A stretch of DNA of 64,000 nt from Acinetobacter silvestris (GTDB taxonomy: Bacteria; Pseudomonadota; Gammaproteobacteria; Pseudomonadales; Moraxellaceae). The position numbers and the translations under genes were made by a program. Location: assembly GCF_002135235.1 (NCBI RefSeq), contig NZ_NEGB01000005.1, positions 1-64,000 of the forward strand. Direction: 5' to 3'. Of this stretch, positions 19,137-27,393 are shown in pieces. Under the pieces are notes generated by a model, which was not told the origin of the DNA, did no database searches, and was given only the letters and a program-made list of their open reading frames with translations. The number at the start of each line of letters is the position of its first letter. The stretch's first letter is position 1.

Positions 19137-19959
19137 ACCATTGCTCACGCAATAATTCACGTACTTTTTTCGAGGCTTGTCGGTTTTCACCATGTAAACG
19201 ATGTTCAAGTCCCGTTGAACCAATAACTTGGATGTCATTCAATGCATGTAAAAATGCATTTTGAACAGATGCAATATCTTCAATTGTCGGTTGTTCAGGG
19301 CTCACAACGGTTAAAAGATCAGATAACAAGCCTAATGTGGCATAGCTTTCAATGTCATAGGCCATAGGTGGAATATTTGCTGCAAGTTTTTCTAGCTCAT
19401 CCACAGTACGCAGTGTCACACGGGCAGCAGACTCTTTCCCCATGGCATGCACCATAACACCTGTATCTTTAAGTGCAATGATACGATTTGCTTGGTAGCC
19501 ATGTGCTAAAAATGCACCTGACATTGACTTGCCAACCAGTAAACTAATGATAGGATGCCCTGCCAACCGTGCTCGTGCATAACTATCGACAGCACCAGCG
19601 AGCGCTTGATGGATACCAAAAAGTTCTTCACGTCGACCATAAGCCTGACTTGGAACATCGACAATACATAAAATGGCACGTTTATGATCACGATCTAGAT
19701 CAGCTTGGATGACATCATCCACGACTTTGGCTAAAGTCCAACCTTCTAGCAATCCCACTTCACCACTTTGGGCACGCGGATAAAGATTGTGTTGATGCGG
19801 AACAACAGCAATGACTCGAACTGTTTTCCCTGAAATTTGTCCATCTGCAATCCAAACAGACTCTACAGCATCTTTAATCTGGACAAAATCAGCAGTGAGT
19901 GCCTTAAACCAGTTTTGGCCACGTGTTGATGTTTTAACTGCATGTACATCCATATTCAT
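19126..19959 (-). CDS. mdcE: malonate decarboxylase gamma subunit MdcE
   Basis: MdcE forms with MdcD the carboxy-lyase that decarboxylates malonyl-S-MdcC to acetyl-S-MdcC; it is carboxyltransferase-related. The frame is continuous with mdcD, but ATG at 19959 (MNMDVHAVKTSTRGQNWF) has its own AAGGAG seven bases upstream and makes a classic ATGA overlap with a TGA in the alternative mdcD frame. So I treat it as a separate 277-residue protein. LVGKSMSGAFLAHGYQANRI and the MVHAMGKESAARVTLR region are typical. The C-terminus overlaps the start of mdcG. Confidence 0.85.
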   Translation of the reverse strand: MNMDVHAVKTSTRGQNWFKALTADFVQIKDAVESVWIADGQISGKTVRVIAVVPHQHNLYPRAQSGEVGLLEGWTLAKVVDDVIQADLDRDHKRAILCIVDVPSQAYGRREELFGIHQALAGAVDSYARARLAGHPIISLLVGKSMSGAFLAHGYQANRIIALKDTGVMVHAMGKESAARVTLRTVDELEKLAANIPPMAYDIESYATLGLLSDLLTVVSPEQPTIEDIASVQNAFLHALNDIQVIGSTGLEHRLHGENRQASKKVRELLREQWYAD

Positions 19960-20808
19960 GCTTGTTCTCCTTGATATAAAGTCCAAACTTGAAGCGGGTG
20001 TAGCCTGAACCGTAGTATCAACAGCCTGTAAATGATTCAAATAAAAATCATAGTTTGAGCTACGATGTAACTCTGGTTGCCCTTGAATTAAATACTGTAA
20101 AACTTGTTGCTGAATCTGCTGACAATCATCTTCAACATAAGCATCAACCAAGCCACTTGCAAAACGCTGTTGTCCGCCAGTAATACTCCAAATAAATGGT
20201 CGATCCTTAGAGTCATATTCTTGTACGCCAGCTTCTTGTTCAATGACTTGTGGGCCGTTTAGTCCTAAACGTCCTTCTTGGGTCATAATTAAATAACTGC
20301 ATAATGCCGCTGCAATCGACATGCCACCAAAACAACCAACACTTCCAGCAATAACGCCGATAACAGGTTGATATTGTCTCAGTGCCACGATTGCGGCTTG
20401 TATTTCTGCAATGGCAGCCAACCCTAAATTTGCTTCTTGTAACCGAACGCCACCTGTTTCAAGCAATAAAATAGCGGCAGTCGGAATTCCTTTAAGGTTA
20501 TCTTCGACAGCAAGTTCTAATGCACCCGCAATTTTTGCACCGCCAACTTCGCCTAGGCTTCCGCCCTGAAAATTACCTTCAATCGAAATAATAACGACTG
20601 GTTTTTGCTGCAGTGTACCTTTTGCAACCACAACACCATCATCCGCTTGTGGCACAATATTCTGCTTGGGTAGCCACGGCGACATCATTTGTGCAAAAGG
20701 ATCTAATAACTCACGAAAGCTTTGTTCATCTAATAATGCTTTGGCACGTTCTCGAGCACTCAGTTCAATAAAGCTTTTCTTAGCCAGTAAAGTTTGTAAA
20801 TCAGCCAC
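19956..20808 (-). CDS. mdcD: malonate decarboxylase beta subunit MdcD, with a 3' indel
   Basis: This is the carboxyltransferase-fold beta subunit, working with MdcE on malonyl-S-MdcC. GTG at 20808 overlaps the end of mdcC by 8 bp after GAGGTGA. The first 270 or so residues fit MdcD (GGSLGEVGGAKIAGALELA, LLLETGGVRLQEANLGLAAIAE, GSVGCFGGMSIAAALC). As written, the frame runs on into mdcE. Removing one base from the GGG at 19995-19997 gives the ending PLQVWTLYQGEQA and a TGA at 19956-19958 that overlaps the mdcE start. The apparent fusion is therefore probably an indel or base-calling error, not a real fused subunit. Confidence 0.8.
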
Positions 20809-21100
20809 GGCTCACCTCCTCAAATGCTTGTTCTAAACGTAAGCGAACAACACCGGGTGTTGCACCAAAATCATGAATATCAATATGTACAGCTAGTGGC
20901 TTTTGTTCAGCAAACATCCGCTCAAATAAGTTTTCCCAACGCTTTGAACTACCATCAACTGAGGTGACAACTTGAATTGAAATTTTTCCTGTTGAATTGG
21001 GTTGCATTAAAACTTCTAAATCACCAGAACCGACGCAACCAACCAATGCTTTTTTAGTGGGTGTACTACCCGCAGAAAATTCAAAATTAAGTGTTTCCAT
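20801..21100 (-). CDS. mdcC: malonate decarboxylase acyl carrier protein MdcC
   Basis: This 99-residue subunit carries the phosphoribosyl-dephospho-CoA arm that holds acetyl or malonyl as a thioester. The attachment serine is Ser25 in CVGSGDLEVL, as in known MdcC proteins. It lies 2 bp after mdcB and overlaps mdcD, so the three are translated from one message. Family length and motif are exact. Confidence 0.93.
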   Translation of the reverse strand: METLNFEFSAGSTPTKKALVGCVGSGDLEVLMQPNSTGKISIQVVTSVDGSSKRWENLFERMFAEQKPLAVHIDIHDFGATPGVVRLRLEQAFEEVSRG

Positions 21101-21102
21101 GA

Positions 21103-21987
21103 CTACACATCCAATTTATTTTTAAAATAAAGTTGCTCAACACGATCAATAAATAATGTGGTTGCAAGTAAATCTGCCACTCCACCTGGTGAGGCTCTTA
21201 AACGTAAAAGGTCTTGTTCTAAGAAATCAAATTCACGTTGTCCAGCGACAGTTGAATAACCGCCCAGTGCGAGCACCTTTTGAGCACCTTGTTGCATACG
21301 CACTAATCCTGCTTCTCCTGCACGATATAAAACGCAGGTATCATCAAGCGTGGTCATCATGGCCAGCAAAGCATCTATTCGTGCGGTTGTTTCATTGCCC
21401 TGTGTTTGACGGCTTTTATACAGTTCAGGTAATCCAAAACTTACAATTGCAGGAAAACCTTGTTGTGCTTGTGCCTTAGCACCACTTATCCCTAAGGCTT
21501 TTTGTACTTGTTGACCGTGACTTAAGGCCTGTTGAGGAATAAACCGATCTTCCAGTTGCGCAATTTTCCCTGCCAATTGACATAGTTCAATGGCTTGTAC
21601 TGGTTTGGCATCTAAGCTCATCAAGGCACTTGCTGTGACCAACAGTCCTAATGCCCAAATTGCGCCACGATGGGTATTCACCCCATGGGTTGTCTGTAAC
21701 ATAGTGGCTTCACCCACACGACCAATTTCACCAATTGCCTCACGTAAGGCTTGCGAACAAGTTCTATGTTGAACAGCAACCTGTGCCATTGCCACAAACA
21801 TCGGATGTAAACTACGAGCTGAACGCTCCATCAAATCCAATGTTAAATCATCATGTGCGCCACTTCCACGTTGATCGACCAACGCAGGTTTTGGGGTTAA
21901 ATTGACTTCTGCAACCAAGGCATTGACTGCAAAATCTGCAAGCAAAATACAATGTTGGCTAATATAGGATTGAACACGTGCATTCAT
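21103..21987 (-). CDS. mdcB: MdcB, triphosphoribosyl-dephospho-CoA synthase
   Basis: MdcB makes the precursor of the MdcC prosthetic group from ATP and dephospho-CoA. CitG-family features are LTPKPALVDQRGSGAHDDLTLDLMERSARSL near the N-terminus, MLQTTHGVNTHRGAIWALGLL, and LRASPGGVADLLATTLF at the end. I chose ATG at 21987: it has AGGAG six bases upstream and overlaps the mdcA stop by one base (TAATG), in preference to the TTG at 21993. 294 residues is normal. Confidence 0.92.
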   Translation of the reverse strand: MNARVQSYISQHCILLADFAVNALVAEVNLTPKPALVDQRGSGAHDDLTLDLMERSARSLHPMFVAMAQVAVQHRTCSQALREAIGEIGRVGEATMLQTTHGVNTHRGAIWALGLLVTASALMSLDAKPVQAIELCQLAGKIAQLEDRFIPQQALSHGQQVQKALGISGAKAQAQQGFPAIVSFGLPELYKSRQTQGNETTARIDALLAMMTTLDDTCVLYRAGEAGLVRMQQGAQKVLALGGYSTVAGQREFDFLEQDLLRLRASPGGVADLLATTLFIDRVEQLYFKNKLDV

Positions 21988-23666
21988 TACCAACTCCTAA
22001 ATTTTGCTGGAGGCTGATATAGTCCATCAGACCATGTCACAAGATCAGCAATATTTTTTGCAGCTAATAATTCACGTGTGGCATCGGTACGACGAATTCC
22101 CAAATCTTCTGGAAATACAACCAAGCCTTCACGTCTTAAACGTTCTGTTGTTTTAGGATTGTGGTTTAAGCCAATTTCAGTCACTCCTGCAACCGCAGCA
22201 ATCATCTCCTGACGTTCTTCTAAACTTCTGGCTTTATACAGATATGCAATGCCTTCTTCTGTTAAAAGGTGCGTCACATCATCGCCATAAATCATAATTG
22301 GAGCGAGTGGCATGCCCGCTTTTTTAGCAACTTCTACTGCATCTAAGGTATGTACAAAAGTCGGTTTTCCACCTTCTTGGAAGGTTTCTACCATTTGTAC
22401 AACCAATTTTTTACCACGTGCAAGATAAGTATCTGTTTCTGTTGCACCTGAAGGACGCATATCTAACCATGCAGGTGTCGCATGACGTCGCCCACGCGGA
22501 TCATGCCCCATATTGGGTGCACCACCAAAACCAGCTAAACGACCTTTGGTTACTGTTGAAGAATGCCCACTACCATCGACTTGCAAGGTTGCGCCAATAA
22601 ATAAATCCACCGCATATTGTCCTGCAAGCTGACACATCATTCGATTTGAACGTAGAGAACCATCCCGCCCTGTAAAAAATACATCTGGTCGTGCTGCAAC
22701 GTATTTTTCCATGCCCAGTTCTGTACCAAAACAATGCACACTTTCAACCCAACCACTTTCAATTGCAGGAATTAAGGTTGGATGAGGGTTGAGCGTCCAA
22801 TTGCGACAGATCTTGCCTTTTAAACCTAAAGACTCACCGTAAGTTGGTAAAATCAGTTCAATTGCCGCAGTATTAAACCCAATTCCGTGATTCAAAGACT
22901 GTACATTATGACGTTCATAAATCCCTCGAATTGCCATCATCGCCATTAAGATATGTACAGGTTTGATATGCTTCGGATCGCGAGTAAATAAAGGTTCAAT
23001 ATAGAAAGGCTTATCAGCAACAACCACAAAGTCGACCCAAGAAGCAGGAATATCAACCCGAGGTAGATCTTTAACGTCATCCACCAGCTCATTAACCTGC
23101 ACAATTACAATGCCATCACTAAAGGCCGCAGGTTCAATCAGTGCAGGAGTATCTTCAGTACTTGCACCTGTATAAATATTGCCTTCGCGATCCGCCATGA
23201 AACCTGCGGAAAGCACAACATTTGGAATTAAATCGACCAATAAACGTGAGTAGAGTTCAATATAGGTATGAATTGCACCAATTTCGAGTAGTCCATCTTC
23301 AATAAGCTGGCTAATGCGTAAACTTTGTGTGCCAGCAAATGAAAAATCAAGCTTACGAGCAATACCTTTTTCAAATAAATCCAGATGTTCAGGACGCCCT
23401 ACGCTTGGCATGATCATATGTAGGTCGTGTAAAATATCAGAGTTCGTTTGTGCCAATGAGCGAGAAAGGAAATCGGCTTGTTTTTGGTTATTTCCCTCTA
23501 AAACAACGCGGTCACCCGCCTTAATTAAGATTTCTAACACCTGAACAATATCTTGCGCTGGAATGACGACACCATCGGCATACTGACTGACCATGTCTAT
23601 TTTTAGTTGTTTGGCATGTCGCCGTGTATTCCATTTACGCTCTATGTTCTGAACCGAACCATTCAT
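21987..23666 (-). CDS. mdcA: malonate decarboxylase alpha subunit MdcA
   Basis: MdcA is the acetyl-S-ACP:malonate ACP-transferase; it swaps acetate for malonate on MdcC. The chosen start is ATG 23666 (MNGSVQNIERKWNTRRHAKQ), with AGGA 8 bases upstream; the frame opens further upstream at 23735 but adds 23 residues not expected in the family. 559 residues fits. Typical blocks are GDRVVLEGNNQKQADFLSRSL, GGAPNMGHDPRGRRHATPAW and ARGKKLVVQMVETFQEGGKP. It is first of the operon mdcABCDEGHLM; a palindrome lies 86 bp upstream. Confidence 0.93.
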   Translation of the reverse strand: MNGSVQNIERKWNTRRHAKQLKIDMVSQYADGVVIPAQDIVQVLEILIKAGDRVVLEGNNQKQADFLSRSLAQTNSDILHDLHMIMPSVGRPEHLDLFEKGIARKLDFSFAGTQSLRISQLIEDGLLEIGAIHTYIELYSRLLVDLIPNVVLSAGFMADREGNIYTGASTEDTPALIEPAAFSDGIVIVQVNELVDDVKDLPRVDIPASWVDFVVVADKPFYIEPLFTRDPKHIKPVHILMAMMAIRGIYERHNVQSLNHGIGFNTAAIELILPTYGESLGLKGKICRNWTLNPHPTLIPAIESGWVESVHCFGTELGMEKYVAARPDVFFTGRDGSLRSNRMMCQLAGQYAVDLFIGATLQVDGSGHSSTVTKGRLAGFGGAPNMGHDPRGRRHATPAWLDMRPSGATETDTYLARGKKLVVQMVETFQEGGKPTFVHTLDAVEVAKKAGMPLAPIMIYGDDVTHLLTEEGIAYLYKARSLEERQEMIAAVAGVTEIGLNHNPKTTERLRREGLVVFPEDLGIRRTDATRELLAAKNIADLVTWSDGLYQPPAKFRSW

Positions 23667-23751
23667 GTCATTTATCCTAATTCTGTATTTTGATCTAAGC
23701 CTATAAGAGCCTTTTCTGAGTCTTTGATCAATCAACCTTAAGTCACTTTCA

Positions 23752-23766
23752 TTAACTTTAAGTTAA
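23752..23766 (-). promoter_or_regulatory. palindrome, candidate MdcR operator
   Basis: TTAACTT-T-AAGTTAA is a perfect dyad 86-100 bp upstream of the mdcA start, with a related CTTAAGT half-site nearby at about 23738-23744. The position fits a LysR activator site. Binding by MdcR is inferred. Confidence 0.45.
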
Positions 23767-24050
23767 TATTGACATTGAATATTAGGTTTAAATAAATGGA
23801 TTTTTAGAATGATGGTGGTGATTCAAGTTGAGATAATTTTAATAGATAAGCCAATTGCTAAATATTTTTGTACGACCAATCTTATTTTTATATAGTTGAA
23901 ATTAATATTGAGTTGGTTTCTAATTTATATCAGGCCTTCAAATATAGAAAATACAGCCATTTGATAATAACTATTTCTAAACTTCATGAAGTTTTAAATT
24001 ATTCATCTAACAAGAAAATTATTACTTTAATTAAAAATACTTGGTTTTTA
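23767..24050. other. A/T-rich intergenic stretch, no gene seen
   Basis: A 73-codon frame at 23868-24089 has low-complexity composition, no ribosome site and no recognisable motif; I regard it as chance. An inverted pair TTACTTTAATTAAA / TTTAATTAAAGTAA (about 24021-24061) could fold as a long hairpin. Confidence 0.5.
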
Positions 24051-24136
24051 ATTAAAGTAATATCAATTTGTGAAGTAATTTTTTGGTAAGCATAAGTTAA
24101 ATAAAATATCGGAGATTATGGCTTATACAACTCAGT
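24051..24136 (+). repeat. diverged 86-bp dispersed repeat, copy 2
   Basis: This aligns without gaps to 1470-1555, with the core CATAAGTTAAATA/AATATC. Two more dyads lie at its end and just after it: ACAACT-C-AGTTGT at 24127-24139 and CATCATG/CATGATG further on. It is intergenic between mdcA and the lipase-chaperone-like gene. Confidence 0.5.
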
Positions 24137-24267
24137 TGTATTTACAGTTCAACATCATGGATATGAAAAATTTATTCATGATGTTGAGTAGGCTAAGTAA
24201 TATAATATTCGTTATGAAGGAATCCTGTACTATCTAAACCGTTGGATCTAGTGATTAATTTTTATAC

Positions 24268-25233
24268 CTAATTAAAATGCTTTTGTCGTAGTTGCTCAAG
24301 CCGTAGTTGATACTGCTGTTGCCAAGCACTGTCAGGCAAATTTTGTTTTTGCTGATTCATTTCTTGGTTTAAAGTCGCAAGCTCCGATTGATAACGTTCC
24401 ATTTGTTGTTGTTGCTGAGTGACTTGTTGTTCTCGCTCAACCAATTGTGCGGCTTCTTTGGGCGAGAAGTAGCTGTTAAGCAATTGTTGGGTAATTTTAT
24501 GTTGTTGTACAGGATCAGTGACACCAATTAAAGCCAATTTAAGTGCTTTATCATAACTACCACTTTGACCATCAATATTTTTGCTTGGATTTTTATACTG
24601 CTGTTGTAGTTGCGCAAGTTCACTCAGCCGTTGCTGTTGTGTCATTTGTGGTGCACGATTTAGGAGTTCACCATAGGCAAACTGATAGCTGGCAAATTCT
24701 TTTTCTTCGCCAAAGCCGAGTTGTGCTTCCTTTTGACCTAAAGTCTGCTCACGTAAATTCCAAATTTCCTGATAACGCTGCTGTGGCGTCATTTGCGTCG
24801 ACATTATTTTAGCTTGCATGGCTTTTTCGTAGAGCGGTAGGCGTTCAATTAATTGCTCTAAAGTTTGGGCAAATTGTCGATCAGGATATTCCGCTAATAT
24901 TTGTTTTAACAGTGCCTGACAATGTTTATCAGGGCAGTTTTGCTGTAACTGAGTCAATAATTGAGTGATATTGCCTGGATTTTTTTGAAAGAGTTGAATT
25001 ATTTGTTTGATCAATTCTTGTTGCTGTTGTTGATGCATTTTTGATTCGTCATTGTTTGCATCAGCAAGCTTATCTTGCAAACCCATTGGCTGCCCAGTTT
25101 TTGTTAAGGATGGTGATGAGGTCTGAGTTTGATCCGAGTTTGATGTGGCATATGATGGGCCAAGACCCAACCATATACCAACACCAATCACCGATAAACT
25201 CAGCACCAAAGCGATAAACCTAAAGTGCTTCAT
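24268..25233 (-). CDS. lipase-chaperone-like (LifO/Lif) membrane-anchored foldase
   Basis: This 321-residue protein has an N-terminal membrane anchor (about residues 6-26), then a Ser/Thr/Gln-rich linker and a helical, Gln-rich periplasmic domain. LREQTLGQKEAQLGFGEEKE and YFSPKEAAQLVEREQQ with a C-terminal LRQKHFN recall the extended helical domain of lipase-specific foldases. Such foldases stay in the inner membrane and fold one secreted enzyme in the periplasm. No lipase is nearby; the only partner is the sphingomyelinase gene 9 bp upstream on the same strand. I infer it folds that enzyme. Remote similarity; moderate certainty. Confidence 0.65.
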   Translation of the reverse strand: MKHFRFIALVLSLSVIGVGIWLGLGPSYATSNSDQTQTSSPSLTKTGQPMGLQDKLADANNDESKMHQQQQQELIKQIIQLFQKNPGNITQLLTQLQQNCPDKHCQALLKQILAEYPDRQFAQTLEQLIERLPLYEKAMQAKIMSTQMTPQQRYQEIWNLREQTLGQKEAQLGFGEEKEFASYQFAYGELLNRAPQMTQQQRLSELAQLQQQYKNPSKNIDGQSGSYDKALKLALIGVTDPVQQHKITQQLLNSYFSPKEAAQLVEREQQVTQQQQQMERYQSELATLNQEMNQQKQNLPDSAWQQQYQLRLEQLRQKHFN

Positions 25234-25242
25234 TGATATTCC

Positions 25243-26592
25243 TTATGGGTTATATTGGAATTGACCCATGACTGGGAAGTGGTCAGATAAATCCCAAGTC
25301 ATAAATAATGAATCAGCAGTTGAGCGAATAATGCGTACATCGTTACGTGCTTGCATGGGTTGACGATGATTATTAGATGACACAACATAATCTAAATATT
25401 CAACGGTAGAACCACCAGTTAAGCCAGCACCCGAGAGCTTGTTGACACGTGGATCAAAAGTCGACTCGGTATAACCCGTGCTAACTGGAACAGTACCATT
25501 GAGGTTGATTTGCATTTGAGCATAATCTTGAGGCCACAGTAGTTTGTTAACGTTAAAGTCACCTCCCATCAATACGGCATCAAATGATGGAATATTTTGT
25601 TTATCGACCAAAGCTCGAATTTGCTTAAATTGTTGCTGGCGTAGGTCTCGTGCCGCATCGGTATCAAATGAAGCAGTATGCGTTGAGGTTACATGGTAAG
25701 CCTTCCCATTTTTCAGAATTTCAGCATAAACCACGCCTTTATCTGCAAAACAATCAATGCCTGTACAGCTTGGATAAATAAAGTGGTCCATCTTCACAAT
25801 TGGGTAACGACTCGCAATCAGTGTGCCACTGTCATAAATATTAAAGCCTGAACCCACAGGAATATATGTTTGATAAGGATATTCCTGTGCTAATTTAGCC
25901 AACATTGCAGTACGGCCAGCAGCAAAAGTTTCTTGAAATAAAATGGCGTCGTAGCCTTTGAGGTTTTGTGGTAGTTGACCTAAGCGTTCATCAATTTTAC
26001 TCGCAACTAAAGGCAGCGCATAAATATTATAGGTTAATACTTTAAACTCGTTAGCACTACTTACAACAGGTTCTGGCACCGTGTTTTGATGAATGGTGTA
26101 GTGGAAATCATCATAACCGCCCGTGAGTTCAGCTTTAAATGCCGTTTGGGCTAATTTACCCGCATAGTTGGTGCTGTAGCGCTGAATATTACGATCGTTG
26201 AACCATGGTGCAGAAAAATCACTGCCAGAAGCCGAATGCTTAATATCACTGCCAGACCAAGTGCCGGTCATCGATTGTTTCAGCGTTACACTTGAGCCAC
26301 CACCCGTAATCACGGTATCAAAATTATAAGTTTGACCCGACTTTACACCCGTATAACGGTTATAACGCAGTACACGCTTGGTCTCGTAAGGGGCAATTTG
26401 GGTGGCTTCTTGTGCCCATTCGCTTCCTTGGACTAAGGTGCGTGTCCCGTAATGATTAATATTGACAGATACCGTTTCAGGGGTAGTATTGGTCACATAA
26501 ATGTATGAGTCGGCAATCGCTTGCTGACTGCATAGTAAGAATGATAGCCATACGATATTTGTCATTAAGTTTTTATTAGATTGGGTGATCAT
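25243..26592 (-). CDS. secreted sphingomyelinase C / phospholipase (DNase I fold)
   Basis: This 449-residue exported protein has a signal peptide (cleavage near SQQAIADS, about residue 28), an N-terminal beta-rich domain (about 30-180), and a C-terminal endonuclease/exonuclease/phosphatase domain. Catalytic and metal residues of neutral sphingomyelinases are visible: Asn in LTYNIY, Glu in LFQETF, Asp and Asn in GGDFNVNK, and Asp-His in DLSDHFPV. It should hydrolyse sphingomyelin or related phospholipids to ceramide or diacylglycerol plus the phospho-head group. It is first of a two-gene unit with a lipase-chaperone-like gene, which is unusual. Substrate choice between sphingomyelin and phosphatidylcholine is not determined. 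Confidence 0.85.
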   Translation of the reverse strand: MITQSNKNLMTNIVWLSFLLCSQQAIADSYIYVTNTTPETVSVNINHYGTRTLVQGSEWAQEATQIAPYETKRVLRYNRYTGVKSGQTYNFDTVITGGGSSVTLKQSMTGTWSGSDIKHSASGSDFSAPWFNDRNIQRYSTNYAGKLAQTAFKAELTGGYDDFHYTIHQNTVPEPVVSSANEFKVLTYNIYALPLVASKIDERLGQLPQNLKGYDAILFQETFAAGRTAMLAKLAQEYPYQTYIPVGSGFNIYDSGTLIASRYPIVKMDHFIYPSCTGIDCFADKGVVYAEILKNGKAYHVTSTHTASFDTDAARDLRQQQFKQIRALVDKQNIPSFDAVLMGGDFNVNKLLWPQDYAQMQINLNGTVPVSTGYTESTFDPRVNKLSGAGLTGGSTVEYLDYVVSSNNHRQPMQARNDVRIIRSTADSLFMTWDLSDHFPVMGQFQYNP

Positions 26593-26968
26593 TAGTCCCC
26601 TCCATGATGTTTTTATTAAGTATTATGTAAACAATATGCAAGAGTCACTATGACATGAATTTTTTTCAAGTCAGTGACAATGTACGACAGTCATTTTACT
26701 TTCTGACGAATGAACAGCAAAAAAATGATTTAAAGTTAAAAGTGCGATTGCTTTCACCATGATAGTTAGATAAGTATAAAATCTTGAGGAACACTCAACT
26801 ACTTTATGTCTATGTAACAAAGCCTATTTTCACTATAAAATAGTCGTCATCAATGTTTAACCTATCTGCTATCAAACAGATCATTTATTTGATTAAAAAT
26901 ATTTTTATAAAAAACTATTTACCCATAAAGCGTTATAATATTTCGTTCTCAAAATTAAGGGAAATGGG
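26593..26968. other. divergent promoter region, nothing further resolved
   Basis: This gap lies between the sphingomyelinase gene (minus) and an ArsR regulator (plus). An ATCTG-N8-CAGAT dyad near 26869-26886 could be an ArsR-type operator, about 85 bp before that gene. No gene or RNA was seen. Confidence 0.4.
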
Positions 26969-27283
26969 ATGAGTCAAAATATCGAAATTGAAGCGATGCG
27001 CAATGCTGCTGATACCGTCGTTGTTGCTTTAAAATCTTTAGCCAATACAGATCGCTTACTTATTTTGTGCCATTTAGTTCAAGAAGAATTAAATGTTTCT
27101 GAAATTGAAGAAAAAACTCAAATTATGCAGCCAACACTTTCACAGCAATTGATGATGCTTAGAAAAAATGATGTCGTCAAAACACGCCGTGATGGGAAAC
27201 AAATTTATTATTCAATTAAAGATGAAAAGCTGACGCTAATTTTAAGTCAGCTGTATCAACTCTATTGTCCCATTCAACTGTAA
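26969..27283 (+). CDS. ArsR-family regulator, persulfide-sensor (BigR/SqrR) type
   Basis: This 104-residue winged-helix repressor has the recognition helix region MQPTLSQQLMMLRKNDVVKTRRDGKQIYYSI. It lacks the ELCVC metal motif of arsenic sensors, but has two cysteines, Cys34 (LILCHL) and Cys100 (LYCPIQL), placed like the redox pair in BigR and SqrR, which form a polysulfide bridge and release DNA when sulfide rises. It lies 110 bp before a SulP transporter on the same strand and probably controls it. The persulfide role is inferred from the cysteine pattern. Confidence 0.8.
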   Translation: MSQNIEIEAMRNAADTVVVALKSLANTDRLLILCHLVQEELNVSEIEEKTQIMQPTLSQQLMMLRKNDVVKTRRDGKQIYYSIKDEKLTLILSQLYQLYCPIQL

Positions 27284-27393
27284 TTATGATTTCGTTTTAA
27301 CGAATCCTCGTTCTCTTTTATTCTAAAGTGTTCTCTGTCTTTTTTAGCTTTTTTTCTGCATAATATATACATAAATGTGATAAAGATTTATGT

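Noticed and set aside
18905..19141. Frames opposite or inside mdcG/mdcE
   Set aside because: Shadow frames of genes with clear family matches.
19126..20808. A fused 560-residue MdcD-MdcE protein
   Set aside because: A one-base indel explains it; mdcE has its own ribosome site and ATGA overlap with the alternative mdcD stop.
23868..24089. 73-codon gene upstream of mdcA
   Set aside because: Low-complexity A/T-driven frame, no ribosome site, overlaps the dispersed repeat.
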